DNA from: Plantago major
Taxonomy: Eukaryota; Streptophyta; Magnoliopsida; Lamiales; Plantaginaceae
NCBI GenBank assembly: GCA_026545765.1
Contig: CM048844.1
Location: forward strand, 68,032,035 to 68,096,034
DNA length: 64,000 bases
Direction: 5' to 3'
The notes under the pieces were generated by a model. The model was not told where the DNA came from. It was given only the letters and a program-made list of their open reading frames with translations, and did no database searches. Below, one piece after another: positions 35,701 to 45,060 of the stretch (position 1 is its first letter; each line of letters begins with the position of its first letter). Both the position numbers and the translations under genes were made by a program.

Positions 35701-36226
35701 TCTCTTAGTCCTCCTGAAATTCTCTATTTGGTTCTTTTCCCCGTATAGGTACTTACATAATCTCAAGGAGTCACCTTATATATGCAATTCATTAGATAAG
35801 GTAAAGTTAAAGTGAGAGTTAGAGAGCTTATCGAGGAGTTTTTCGGAAGTTCATCTATCTTCTGCATCCATCCGCTTGATAGCTTCCTCCTCATCTTTGC
35901 TTTCTTCGTCTTCTTCTTCCTTCTCATCATGTTGCTCTAGAAGTATCATCAACCAAGCTTCCTTCCACTTCCTCTACTTTTTCGTTGATCCTGCAGAGCA
36001 CTTCGTCCGCCCTTTCCATGAACGTCTCCACCTTATCGTCATTTTCCTTCTGTTTCTCCATAAACTCCCTTACTGTCTTCAGCTCCCTGAGAAAGGTTGA
36101 CTCCTGCTGAGCTGGTGCAGTTACCCTTATCGGTGTTATGGGGGTGAGAGGTCGACTCCGGTGTTGCCTAACTTCATGCCAGGTTCGGGTTGACGGAAGG
36201 GTTTGGCTTGATGATGGTTCACCATC

Positions 36227-37251
36227 TTAAATGTAGTTTGCCTCCTCCGACGGTTCCTGGTGTCCATCTTCTCCTTCAGACTCTCTCTTAGATAGTTTGG
36301 CTTCCATGTCGTCCAGTCTCTTTGTGATCATTCTCCATGGAACCTCCTCAATGACATGAGCTTCCTTAGATCGAGCACTTCTTCCTTGCCCCTTTTGCAT
36401 CGAGTTTTCACTGAGATTCTCACATACCTCCCAAATCCTTCTTGGGGGTACGTCCAACAGATTTCCTTGATATGCTCCGTCAATAAGTGCCTGGCTGATG
36501 GAGACAATTCCCTTGTAAAAGTTGTTGACCTTGTCGAATAGTGCGTAGGAGTGCATCGGGCACTTGTCAAGTAGATCCTTATATCTCTCCCATGCTTCAT
36601 TGAATGTTTCTCCGTCTAGTTGGTTGAAGTTCTGAGTTTGGCTCTTCAGGTCGAATGTCTTCTTCAGTGGGAAGTATCTGAGCATGAACTTGTTGTAGAC
36701 TTCGTCCCATGTAGTCAAACTACCTGGCTGTAGTGAGATGAGCCAGCTCTTCGCCTTATCCTTAAGGCAGCTAGGGAAGACTCTCCTTCTGAGTTGACAC
36801 TCCGTAATCCCGTTCAATGGTATTCCTCCAACCACTGCGTAGAATTCCCTCATAAAGTGCATTGGGTCTTCAGTTGGGTTCCCGTAGAAGTGGGGTAGCT
36901 ATTCAGATGAGTTCCCTTCAGATCATACTCTCTTGCGATACTCTCCAGATAGATGCTTGAGGTATGCGGTGTAAGTCACGGCATAACATAGTCGCGCATG
37001 GGTCTGTCGTCTTCGTCCACCAATTCTACCCTTGCGTAGTTATCCCTTCTCCGGTTCTCATCTAACCTCAATCTCTCCTCGGCTATCCTCAGTCTTTCTT
37101 GTTCCAGCTCTTCCCTTTCAGCTTGAATCTCAAGTCGAACCTTAAGGAGCTGCTCCGAAATATCGACATTCCCAGATGGATTGTCGTTGCTGTTTCCTTC
37201 TCCTCCCATGTTGTTAGATGCTTCCATGATTTTCCTGTTTAGTAAGAACAC
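36227..37251 (-). pseudogene. Gag of the minus-strand Gypsy element
   Basis: The N-terminal part (37220-36976) has a long charged helix (LEIQAEREELEQERLRIAEE) suited to a coiled coil. The capsid-like Retrotrans_gag domain (36862-36227) reads FYAVVGGIPLNGITECQLRRRVFP, AKSWLISLQPGSLTTWDEV, YFPLKKTFDLKSQTQNF and ETFNEAWERYKDLLDKCPMHSY. Stops in 36863-36975 separate the two, so it is frame-disrupted. Its layout is that of Athila/Tat-type Gag. No zinc knuckle is visible after it. Confidence 0.85.
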
Positions 37252-37611
37252 TAACAGACAAGGTTTTGCAGATACTAATATATAGTGCTAGAAAGAGAAT
37301 AAATAGAAATCTAGAATTACTTATTTTTGGGTTTTCTTGGTAAGGAAGTAACTAATACTGGTAAGAAAATATTTTTTGAATTTTGAATAAGGAAGCAAAC
37401 TTAATACATGAAAGAAATAAACAAGAATCTAAAAGAAAATATTTTTGGATTTTTTGCCCTGGAGAAAGATTCTCACAGATTTTCTAATTTTTTTTGGGTT
37501 TATGCTATAAAAATAAAAATGCAGTACGTAAATTAAAAAGGTGAAAGAAAGATTTCAACTTATCTCGGTTGGTCGAAACTTGCTTGAGCGGTCAAGTGTC
37601 CCCGGCAGCGT

Positions 37612-38985
37612 TGTAGAACCTGTAATCTCCAAATAAAATCAAGATTAAATTTATAAGTCGGAAGTCCTCAAATCCACAGTTTATAGCAGAAAGTTGATTT
37701 GGGATGTTGTTCTCCACAGACACATAGCATAGGAACAAGCAAACAACGTTGTGATTGAATGTAGAAAAGTAAATAGTTTCTTATCTCAAACAGAATTATC
37801 AGCCCGCAGTAAACCCTAAATGGCTTTTGTTGTAAATCAATAGTTGACAAGCGTAAAGGTTCCCCAACCTCCCTCTTCTATGCTACTCCCAATTACTTAG
37901 AATCAAACAACGTACTTGTCGTCTACATGTAGCAAAGAAACATGCCAGATCAAGTCGTAGTTAATCCAGACACCTTTACTAAACCAACAATGTGTTGTAC
38001 CACTCAACACACTATCTTGCCACGTTTTCATACAAATCACACAGGATAAAGTATAATCCGTTACCAAGTCGTAGTTAGTAAGGATTTCCCACATAAAGAG
38101 TCGGACGAATAAATAACAAGCACGAATTATATTTTAAAACTAATTCATTAATATATCATGGTATATAAAGAAGTAGCAAAATCAGAGTTACGGCGGTTCG
38201 CCTTTACAAAAGGAAATTAGCTACTCATAAAAATCAAAGAACAGTAATTGAAATCTAAGAAGAAAAGAAGAAGAAGCTTAGTCTCTGATGATCTTGATGT
38301 CTTCGTGCTGCTGCTCCTGATGTCTTCTCCTTCTTCTGGGTGCCTGACGGCCAGCGGGCTGGGGTTTTACTTCCCCGAGGACTGGTTCTCTCCCGAGGAG
38401 AGCTGACTGTTTCTCTCTCTAGGAGAGTTGCTTTGTGAAATCTGAGACCCCTGAGGTCATATTTATAGGTGAAATTAGAACCTCCATTCTTCAATAAGGA
38501 AGGTTTAGGAAGGCGGGCCTCAGACTGACAGGCCAGGAATCAGCCCAGGAAGAAAGTAGGAGGGTGACTGCGGCCGCCTGGGGGCCGCAGTCAGCCTCTA
38601 GGGACCGCAGTCTACGATCCTTTTCTACTTCTGTCTGCAAATCTTCGTTCTTCAATTTCGGGCTTCGTCACTCCGTTTTCTCGAAAAGTGGTCTTCTACA
38701 AAGTTGTTCCGCCTTCAATTATCTTCGAATCGGTTAGTCGCATGACATATTTTTACTCCTCGAACTCCGTGCAACGGCTGATATGGCGTATTTGCTTCAT
38801 TCTCTCGATTTGGCACAATTATGCCGTTTGGTGCCTGAAATCGTGCAAATCCTCAAAACTGCAATCATGACCTAGATAAAATACGCAAAGTTGGTAAATG
38901 ACGATAAAACAACATAAATATTACATCTAGGGCAAAAAACGAGGGTCTAAAAGTATGTTATATCGCACATTTCATTGTTACATCA
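37612..38985 (-). repeat. 5' LTR of the minus-strand Gypsy element
   Basis: Starts (minus sense) TGATGTAACAATG and stops at TTCTACA next to a shortened primer site. Compared with the 3' LTR it lacks the terminal 30 bp and the TGGCGC half of the primer site. GC-rich CTGCGGCCGC/GCCGCAGTC motifs lie at 38565-38612. Confidence 0.85.
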
Positions 38986-41900
38986 ATTATCAATCAACCA
39001 TTCTTTCTTTCACTATCTTATCTCTTGTTTATGATTTCTTGGTTGAATGTTATTGATATCTTCTTGTATGTGTAATTCGATTGTGATAATCAATATGTGT
39101 GTGATTCCTTGTGCTATGAGTAACTAATTCCTTGATAGATGTGGTAGCAATGTAGGAGCAATCGAATTAGAGTCTTGGCCTAGATTTGTCCATTTGTGTT
39201 AAGCTTATTCAAAATCTTCATAAAAACCCCAAATTCAGTAATCTAGTTTCAAATCTTCAAACCTTTCCGGTTAAGAATCAATCGTCTGACAATCGATTGA
39301 TTTCGCTACTTTTACATTTTCAAAGAATGTCTTGGTTACACTGAATTTGGATTTTTCTGGAAAAATAACTGTGACAAGCATATGAACAATAGGTCTGATT
39401 CGTATTCGATTTCTCTGAAATTCTACCGTGTCTATTTCCCTTCTCTCTTGATTTAAAATCTCCTTTCAATTTACTTAGTTTAATCAATATCGATCCTACA
39501 AACTCAATCTTTCAAACTGTTTATGTAAACTCTTACGTTTAACACATGAAAACGCCATAGTTGCCTAGTTAGCTCCTTGAGAACGATCTCGTAGTTAAAG
39601 TTTGTTACAACAACTGCTTTAGTTACTTTGTTGCTTTTAAGGAGTACTAATTTGAGCACATCATTTATTCATGTCCCAACAGCTAAGTATATTGGAGGTT
39701 TTTCATTTGTGTTGGATGATGTTGGGGGTAGTTTGATGGGCCATAAACCAATTGCTACATTCTTGGGTACAGAAGGTTTAGGAGGTATAAAGGGTTTCTA
39801 CTGGAACAAGGAGGGAGGTTTTATCATTATAAATGACCAAATGTGGCCATTTTTATGGACTAGGGTGATAACAAGACTTACTAGAAGCTTCTTATATACT
39901 GTGATTGTGCTGAATTCCCAAGTGGTGTAGAGATGATTGAGAGTGATGATACAGAAGAGGGGGAAGAGGAGCAAGCAGAGCCATTTGTTGATCTAGGAAC
40001 CCAAACACAACCTGAAATATCTACCCAATCACAACCTGAAATAGCTACCCAGACACAACCTGAGGATGATGAAATAAGGGATGAGGGTAAGGAAGATCAG
40101 TCCCAAGCAGCTAATAGAGAAGGTTCTACATTTGAGGATGATGAAATAAGTGATGAGGCTTTATTGGATGTGGACATAGATAGTTTGACTGAAAAGACGA
40201 AAGATATTACTGCAACTGCAAGTAAGATAAAGGGGAAGAGTAAGTCAGTTGGGGATAGTGCACTTGATGACTTCATTGACCCTGATTATGACTTTAGAGG
40301 TGAGAAAACACTGATGGAAGAAGAGTTGAATGAAAGGAAGGGTAGTTTGAAGGCTGGTAATTTCAAGGGTGATGGTTTGTTTGACCATTAAGTTGAATAT
40401 TTACTGAGGCGGATGGGGACTATATTGAGACTGAAGATGATGGTGAGGAGTATGTGGAGAGTGCTGAAAGTGAAGAATTGGAGGAAGCGGAGTCACCAAC
40501 TGATTATACTGGTGAGGAGAATATAAACCAAGATTTCTTGGGGTTTGAGAGTTGTGATACTGCATATGATGGAGAAGGTAATAGATGTAGAAAGAAGAAA
40601 CCTGTGGCTAAGAAAGGGAAAGATGAGCTGAAAGGGAGTGTTGTTGAAGAAAAGGTGTTTCAAGAGGTTGATGTTTGGGATCCTCAGTTTAAGTTGGGGA
40701 CCATCTTCACTAACAAGAAGTTGCTTGGCCAAGCTGTGCATTCACATGCATTGAAAACATTGAGGCCTTTGAAGATATGACCTAATGATAACCTGAGAGT
40801 ACATGCGAAATGTAAGGGTGGAAGAAATTGTCCTTGGTGCTTAAATTTGCTGAAAGTGAAAGATGATGGGGAATCATTTAGAGTACACAAATACATTCCC
40901 AAACATAGATGCCCTGAAGATAGAAGGATCAAGAACATAAAATCAAGTTGGTTGGCTAAGAGATACCTAGCAACTATTGTGATTGATCCAAGGACCAAAA
41001 CTAGTGTTTTAAGGACAAAAATCAAGATGAAACTGCAGATAAATGTATCTAGACAGCAGATTTGTAGGGCTAGGAAGATGGCACTGAACATATTGTATGG
41101 GACAGATGAAGAGCAGTATGAGAGGTTGTGGGATTACATAGGTGAAGTTGTTGAAAAGAGCCCAGACACTACAATGCTTATGGAGCTTAATCCAGATGGG
41201 TCAGGGAGGTTTGAGAGATTGTATGTATGTTTGAGAGCTTGCAAAGAAGGATTTGGAAATCGTAGGCCCATTCCTTGATGGATGTCACTTGAATTCAAAG
41301 TATGGAGGGATTCCTCTTACAGAAGTAGGGATTGACCCGAATAACAATTTTTTCCCTATTTGTTGGGCAGTGGTGAAGTCTGAGACATTTGAATCATGGG
41401 ATTGGTTCTTGTCTTTAATTCAGACTGATTTTGGAATAGTTGACCATCACTTGTGGACTTTCATTAGTGATAAGCAGAAGGGTTTGATTAAAGCACTTCA
41501 GAAGAACTTTAGAACAACAAACAAGAGGTTTTGTGTTAGGCACTTACATGGAAACATGAAAAGAGCTGGATTTCTTGGAACTTCTATAAAAGAGGGCTTA
41601 TGGAAGATGGCTTGTGCATCTACTGTTTAACAATTTGCAGCTAGGAGGAAAGAATTGGAGGTAATTAGCCCTAATGCAGTCAAGTGGCTTGATGAGAGAG
41701 ATCCAAGGGGATGGAGTAGGGCTTATTTCAACCCTTTCCCTAAGTGTGACATGCTATTGATCAATGGATGTGAGTGCTTCAATTCTTGCATTATTAATGG
41801 TAGAGAGTTGGGAATTATATCAATGCTTGATTGGATCCAGGACTATGTCATGCTTAGACTTAAAAAGAATAGAGTTCTTTGCAATGACAAGTAGGGTAGA

Positions 41901-43969
41901 AATAAAATTTGCCCTATGTTTGCTGACATAATAAGACAAAACATGGAGCAAAGGGAGGGTTTGCTGCCATTGCAGTCAAACAAGTGGCTATTTTCAGTGA
42001 AGAGTAGAACATGTGACAAGTATTCAGTCAACTTGAAGACTGGAACATGTGGGTGCAGAAGATGGGATATAAGTGGCATTCCCTGCAGACATGCCCTATG
42101 TTGCATAGCTGAAAATGGATGGCATATTGATGAGTTTGTGAATGAGTGCTATTTTGTGAAGAGCTATAAGCAAGTTTATGAACCAGCAATAGTGCCTATC
42201 AATGGATGGAAAGAGTGGGTTAAGACTGGTTATGAAAAGACACTACCTCCTGGTGAACCTAGGAAGAAAGGCATGCCTAAATAAGCTAGGAGAAGAGAAC
42301 TAGATGAACCAGCTATGAAAAGAAAAAGAAAGTGCATAGGTGGGGGGCCTATTAGGATATCAAAGAAGAGCAAGTACACATTGAAGAAGAATCAAGTGAC
42401 ATGCAAATGTAGCTTCTGTGGGGAGAAAGGGCATAATAGATTGCGTTGTGACAAAAGGAAAGTAGTTGAAGCTTCACATGTATTTAAAATGTCGATACTA
42501 AAGTGTCTTTATGATATATAATGTCAGTTCTTAACATCTTATATGTTTAACTCATAGAATGCAAATGAAGATGGTGGAACTAACTCAAATCAACCTGAAG
42601 ACCCTAAGTGTTGTTTATGCCAACAATTAGGACATTTGGAGGTTGCTTATCCATTCAAAGAGCCACTTGAAGATTCACAGGTATAGTGCATTATGTCTTA
42701 TTAGGAAGCCTTTATTGTTTACTTGAGTATAATCAATATTCTTATTCCTTAACTCATACATTTTTTGATTTATATAGATTGACACTGTATGGAATCCAAG
42801 TTCAAGTGAACAACACATTAATATATGTACTTTCTGTCAAGATAGAGGACATGATGAGTTTTAGTTGTGAACTGAAGATGGCATTAGAAACTTCAAAGGT
42901 TTATTCTCTTCATTAAGTACTATTATTGATTATCTATGTTTACTAGTCAATCATATTAAACATGTCTTTCATTTTGTTAATGAAGTATGATACTGGACAT
43001 GAGAGTACCACAATTCACATGCCAAGACCTCCTAACTCAACACATATAGTTTGGTACTAGCAGCAGTCAACCTAGTCAATATGTAGTAAGTTTCATTTCC
43101 TGCAAAATCATTTAAGTTTCTTGTGTCTTGTTAGGTGAGTATCATAATAAGTGTATGTCTCCTGTCTCTTGTTAGGTGAGTTTTAATGTGGGAAGTAGCT
43201 CTCAAGGCAGTCAGATGCAACCACCACCATCAATGTTTGAACAGATGAGGAAGTAAGGGTTTGATATGGAAAATTACTCCAAAACACTGCGCATTGAAGG
43301 TGCTACAGTCCACATACAAAGACCTCCAAGAAACACTGACATTGAAAGATTTGGAAGCTCTCAAGGCAACAAAGATGAAGAAATGATGATTTTATAGTTG
43401 ACATTAGAAAATTTGTCAGATTTGCAAGTTAATCATTTGTTACTTGTTATACTTGTTATGTTACCATTTTGCTACTCCAGCTGTGATCTTGCACATTGAC
43501 ACAACATTGACACATTGATATCTTTTGCTTATCTGATATGGAATCTTTTGTCAAGCCTTGCCTTTTAAATACATGCTCTTGATGTCTTGTTTGGTGTTTG
43601 GTACAGGTTGGATATGTTGTATAAATGGATAGGTCATGCCCAATTTTTTTATGTCAAATAACTATCTTATAATGCATACTTCATGTCCAAATTTGTACCA
43701 AATAATGCACTATCTTAACTAACCAACAATTGCAAAAATAAGCCAACCAGATATTTCATTCCATAAATGTTCAAAAGCAACCTGGTTTACAACATAATTC
43801 TTGATGCCAAAATAACCAAAATACATCATTCATGCTTACCAAAATGCATCATTCCTACATCAATTACTACTGCCAAAATACATACCCTCTTTCCTACTTC
43901 AAGTAATACTGCCAAAACACATCATTCATAGTCAATACCATCATTCATAGTCAATACATCATTCATACT

Positions 43970-44611
43970 CTACTTCATAACAACAATGTAGCAAAGCACA
44001 ACACATAGAACAACTACAATCATCCTCAGTCTTGCATTTTTCATGTCCAATTCCTTCACTTGCATCTTCAGTTTCTTGTTCTTCACTGTCAATCTGTCAA
44101 CAACTCCTGTGTCCTTATTCTCCTTCAACAATGTCACCAATTTGATATTTTCATCCATCAATGTTTCAATTTCAGTCTTCATTCTTGACAGTTCCAACTC
44201 CTTTGAAGCTTGTGAGCCAACTAGTTCCACATTCTCCAGCTTAACATTTCTGAGCTCCAACTCCAGTGACTCCTTTTTAGCAATTACAATGCGTAAAGCA
44301 CACTCTCCTCGGTCACAAATTGGTTCTTCTTCAAGCCATCGAAAGTACTTGCATCCTCCAACTTGTATACCAAACTCATCCTCCTTCAACACAAGTTAAA
44401 CAACTATAAAACTTAGAACTTTGACAAATCAAATACATCACGCAAACAGATAACTCACACATACCTGAAAATCAGGACTGCCCATAAATCTCTTCGCCGG
44501 GTTCGATTTCGTGTAGGACGTTTTCTGAACAGCCAATTTAAAACAATTACACCTTTCACCAGTCACCCAATCACTTCGAATTCCACGTACAGGTGACAGC
44601 AATGAACTCAT
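43970..44611 (-). CDS. GRF-type zinc-finger, coiled-coil, membrane-anchored protein of the MULE
   Basis: Two exons: 44611-44465 and 44383-43970, with a GT/AG intron and phase 0, giving 186 aa. The GRF zinc finger spans the intron: CNCF...TSYTKSNPAKRFMGSP in exon 1 and GCKYFRWLEEE in exon 2. A long Leu/Glu-rich coiled coil (about residues 75-160) is followed by a hydrophobic tail (MIVVVLCVVLCYIVV) typical of a C-terminal membrane anchor. GRF fingers bind single-stranded or structured nucleic acid in known proteins. Here that is an inference. The ATG lies just inside the right inverted repeat, so the gene probably uses the element's own promoter. It is convergent with the transposase and, unlike it, intact. 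Confidence 0.8.
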
Positions 44612-44663
44612 GATTCAATTCGAATCTGAGAGGGTTTCGTGTATTCTAGGTTCTTGGTTTGAT

Positions 44664-44985
44664 TTGGGGAAGAATAATTGTGGGTATGTTTTGTTTTTGT
44701 TTTAATCTCATTTTTTTAAAAGTTTTTAATTTTTTTTTTTAAACGGGCGCGTGTTGAACACTCGCCTGTTTGGGCGGCAAATTCGGTCCTTGGGTTGACC
44801 AACACCGACGTTTGTAATGCACTCGCATTTGTACATCACGGTCCACCACTCCACAGGCACTGATTTTAATTAGTATGCTAATTATACTTAGTTATCGTTA
44901 AACAGTATTTAAATTGGACATGGCCTCTTTAGAGTATTAAAATTGGAAATGTCTCGGTTTGAAGTACCAAAAATGGATTTTACCC
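44664..44985 (-). repeat. MULE right terminal inverted repeat
   Basis: Reverse-complement partner of 22443-22765. It ends in GGATTTTACCC at 44985, followed directly by AAACAAAAA. Confidence 0.9.
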
Positions 44986-45060
44986 AAACAAAAATTAACA
45001 CACAAGAAGAAAATAGATTTTCAAGTTCAATTTTAACCGCCTCTAAGAATATTTACTTTA

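Larger units (their letters stand above)
23746..38985 (-). mobile_element. Gypsy (Athila/Tat-like) element with gag-protease and Transposase_32 ORF, no polymerase
   Basis: LTRs lie at 23746-25153 (3' LTR) and 37612-38985 (5' LTR), with an exact target duplication ATTAT at 23741-23745 and 38986-38990. In minus orientation the order is: 5' LTR; a remnant primer-binding site (GCTGCCGGGGA, 37611-37598); gag (37251-36227); protease (about 35700-34831); a Transposase_32-domain ORF (33727 to about 32540); a long 3' region interrupted by another Gypsy (25963-31666); a purine-rich tract (25166-25154); 3' LTR. No reverse transcriptase, RNase H or integrase motifs are visible. A TATA-like element lies in each LTR at about 24613 and 38460, downstream (minus sense) of a GC-rich block. 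Confidence 0.88.
23244..39663 (+). mobile_element. Gypsy solo LTR, split by a nested Gypsy element
   Basis: One LTR of about 1.2 kb in two pieces, 23244-23745 and 38991-39663. It starts TGATGAGGC and ends GAGCACATCA, with an exact 5-bp target duplication TTTAT at 23239-23243 and 39664-39668. It lies in an exon of the MULE transposase. No second LTR or internal domain of this family is present, so it is a solo LTR. Its ends and early sequence (TTTTTACCGTCTT) resemble the GAG-only element at 25963, so it belongs to a related family. A GGACGC-type repeated block lies at 23500-23560. Confidence 0.88.
22831..43399 (+). pseudogene. MULE transposase (mudrA-like), broken and interrupted
   Basis: Exon 1 is 22831-22948. 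Exon 2 starts at 23189 and runs to 23243, where the solo LTR insertion begins. Coding resumes at 39669 in the matching phase (GGKFI / HVPTAKYIGG). An acidic region follows (39933-40770). Then the N-terminal transposase region (about 40780-41240, with CKGGRNCPWCL), the MULE domain (about 41253-41880) and a SWIM zinc finger (about 42050-42110, CGCRRW...CRHALCC). CCHC-like knuckles lie at about 42398-42450 (CSFCGEKGHNRLRC) and about 42607. The catalytic triad looks preserved: D in FLDGCHL, D in ISDKQKGL and E in CECFNS. Frameshifts or stops near 39930, 40390, 40778, 41628, 41892 and 42282 make it non-functional. Confidence 0.88.
22443..44985 (+). mobile_element. Autonomous-type Mutator-like element (MULE) with nested retroelements
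   Basis: Terminal inverted repeats of about 320 bp (22443-22765 and 44664-44985) begin GGGT(G/A)AAAT(T/C)CATTTTT. The element is flanked by a perfect 9-bp target duplication, AAACAAAAA, at 22434-22442 and 44986-44994. It spans 22,543 bp. About 16.4 kb of this is a solo LTR plus everything nested in it (23244-39668), leaving an original element of about 6.1 kb. Inside are a mudrA-type transposase reading rightward from just inside the left repeat, and a GRF-zinc-finger gene reading leftward from just inside the right repeat. The two are convergent, recalling maize MuDR with mudrA/mudrB. The inverted repeats presumably supply both promoters. The transposase is now broken. Confidence 0.93.

Noticed and set aside
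39628..39930. Independent gene starting at 39628
   Set aside because: The first 36 bp are the end of a solo LTR and the rest is the continuation of the MULE transposase exon.
43970..44611. GRF as a growth-regulating transcription factor
   Set aside because: The QLQ and WRC domains of that family are absent. The cysteine pattern is the unrelated GRF zinc finger.
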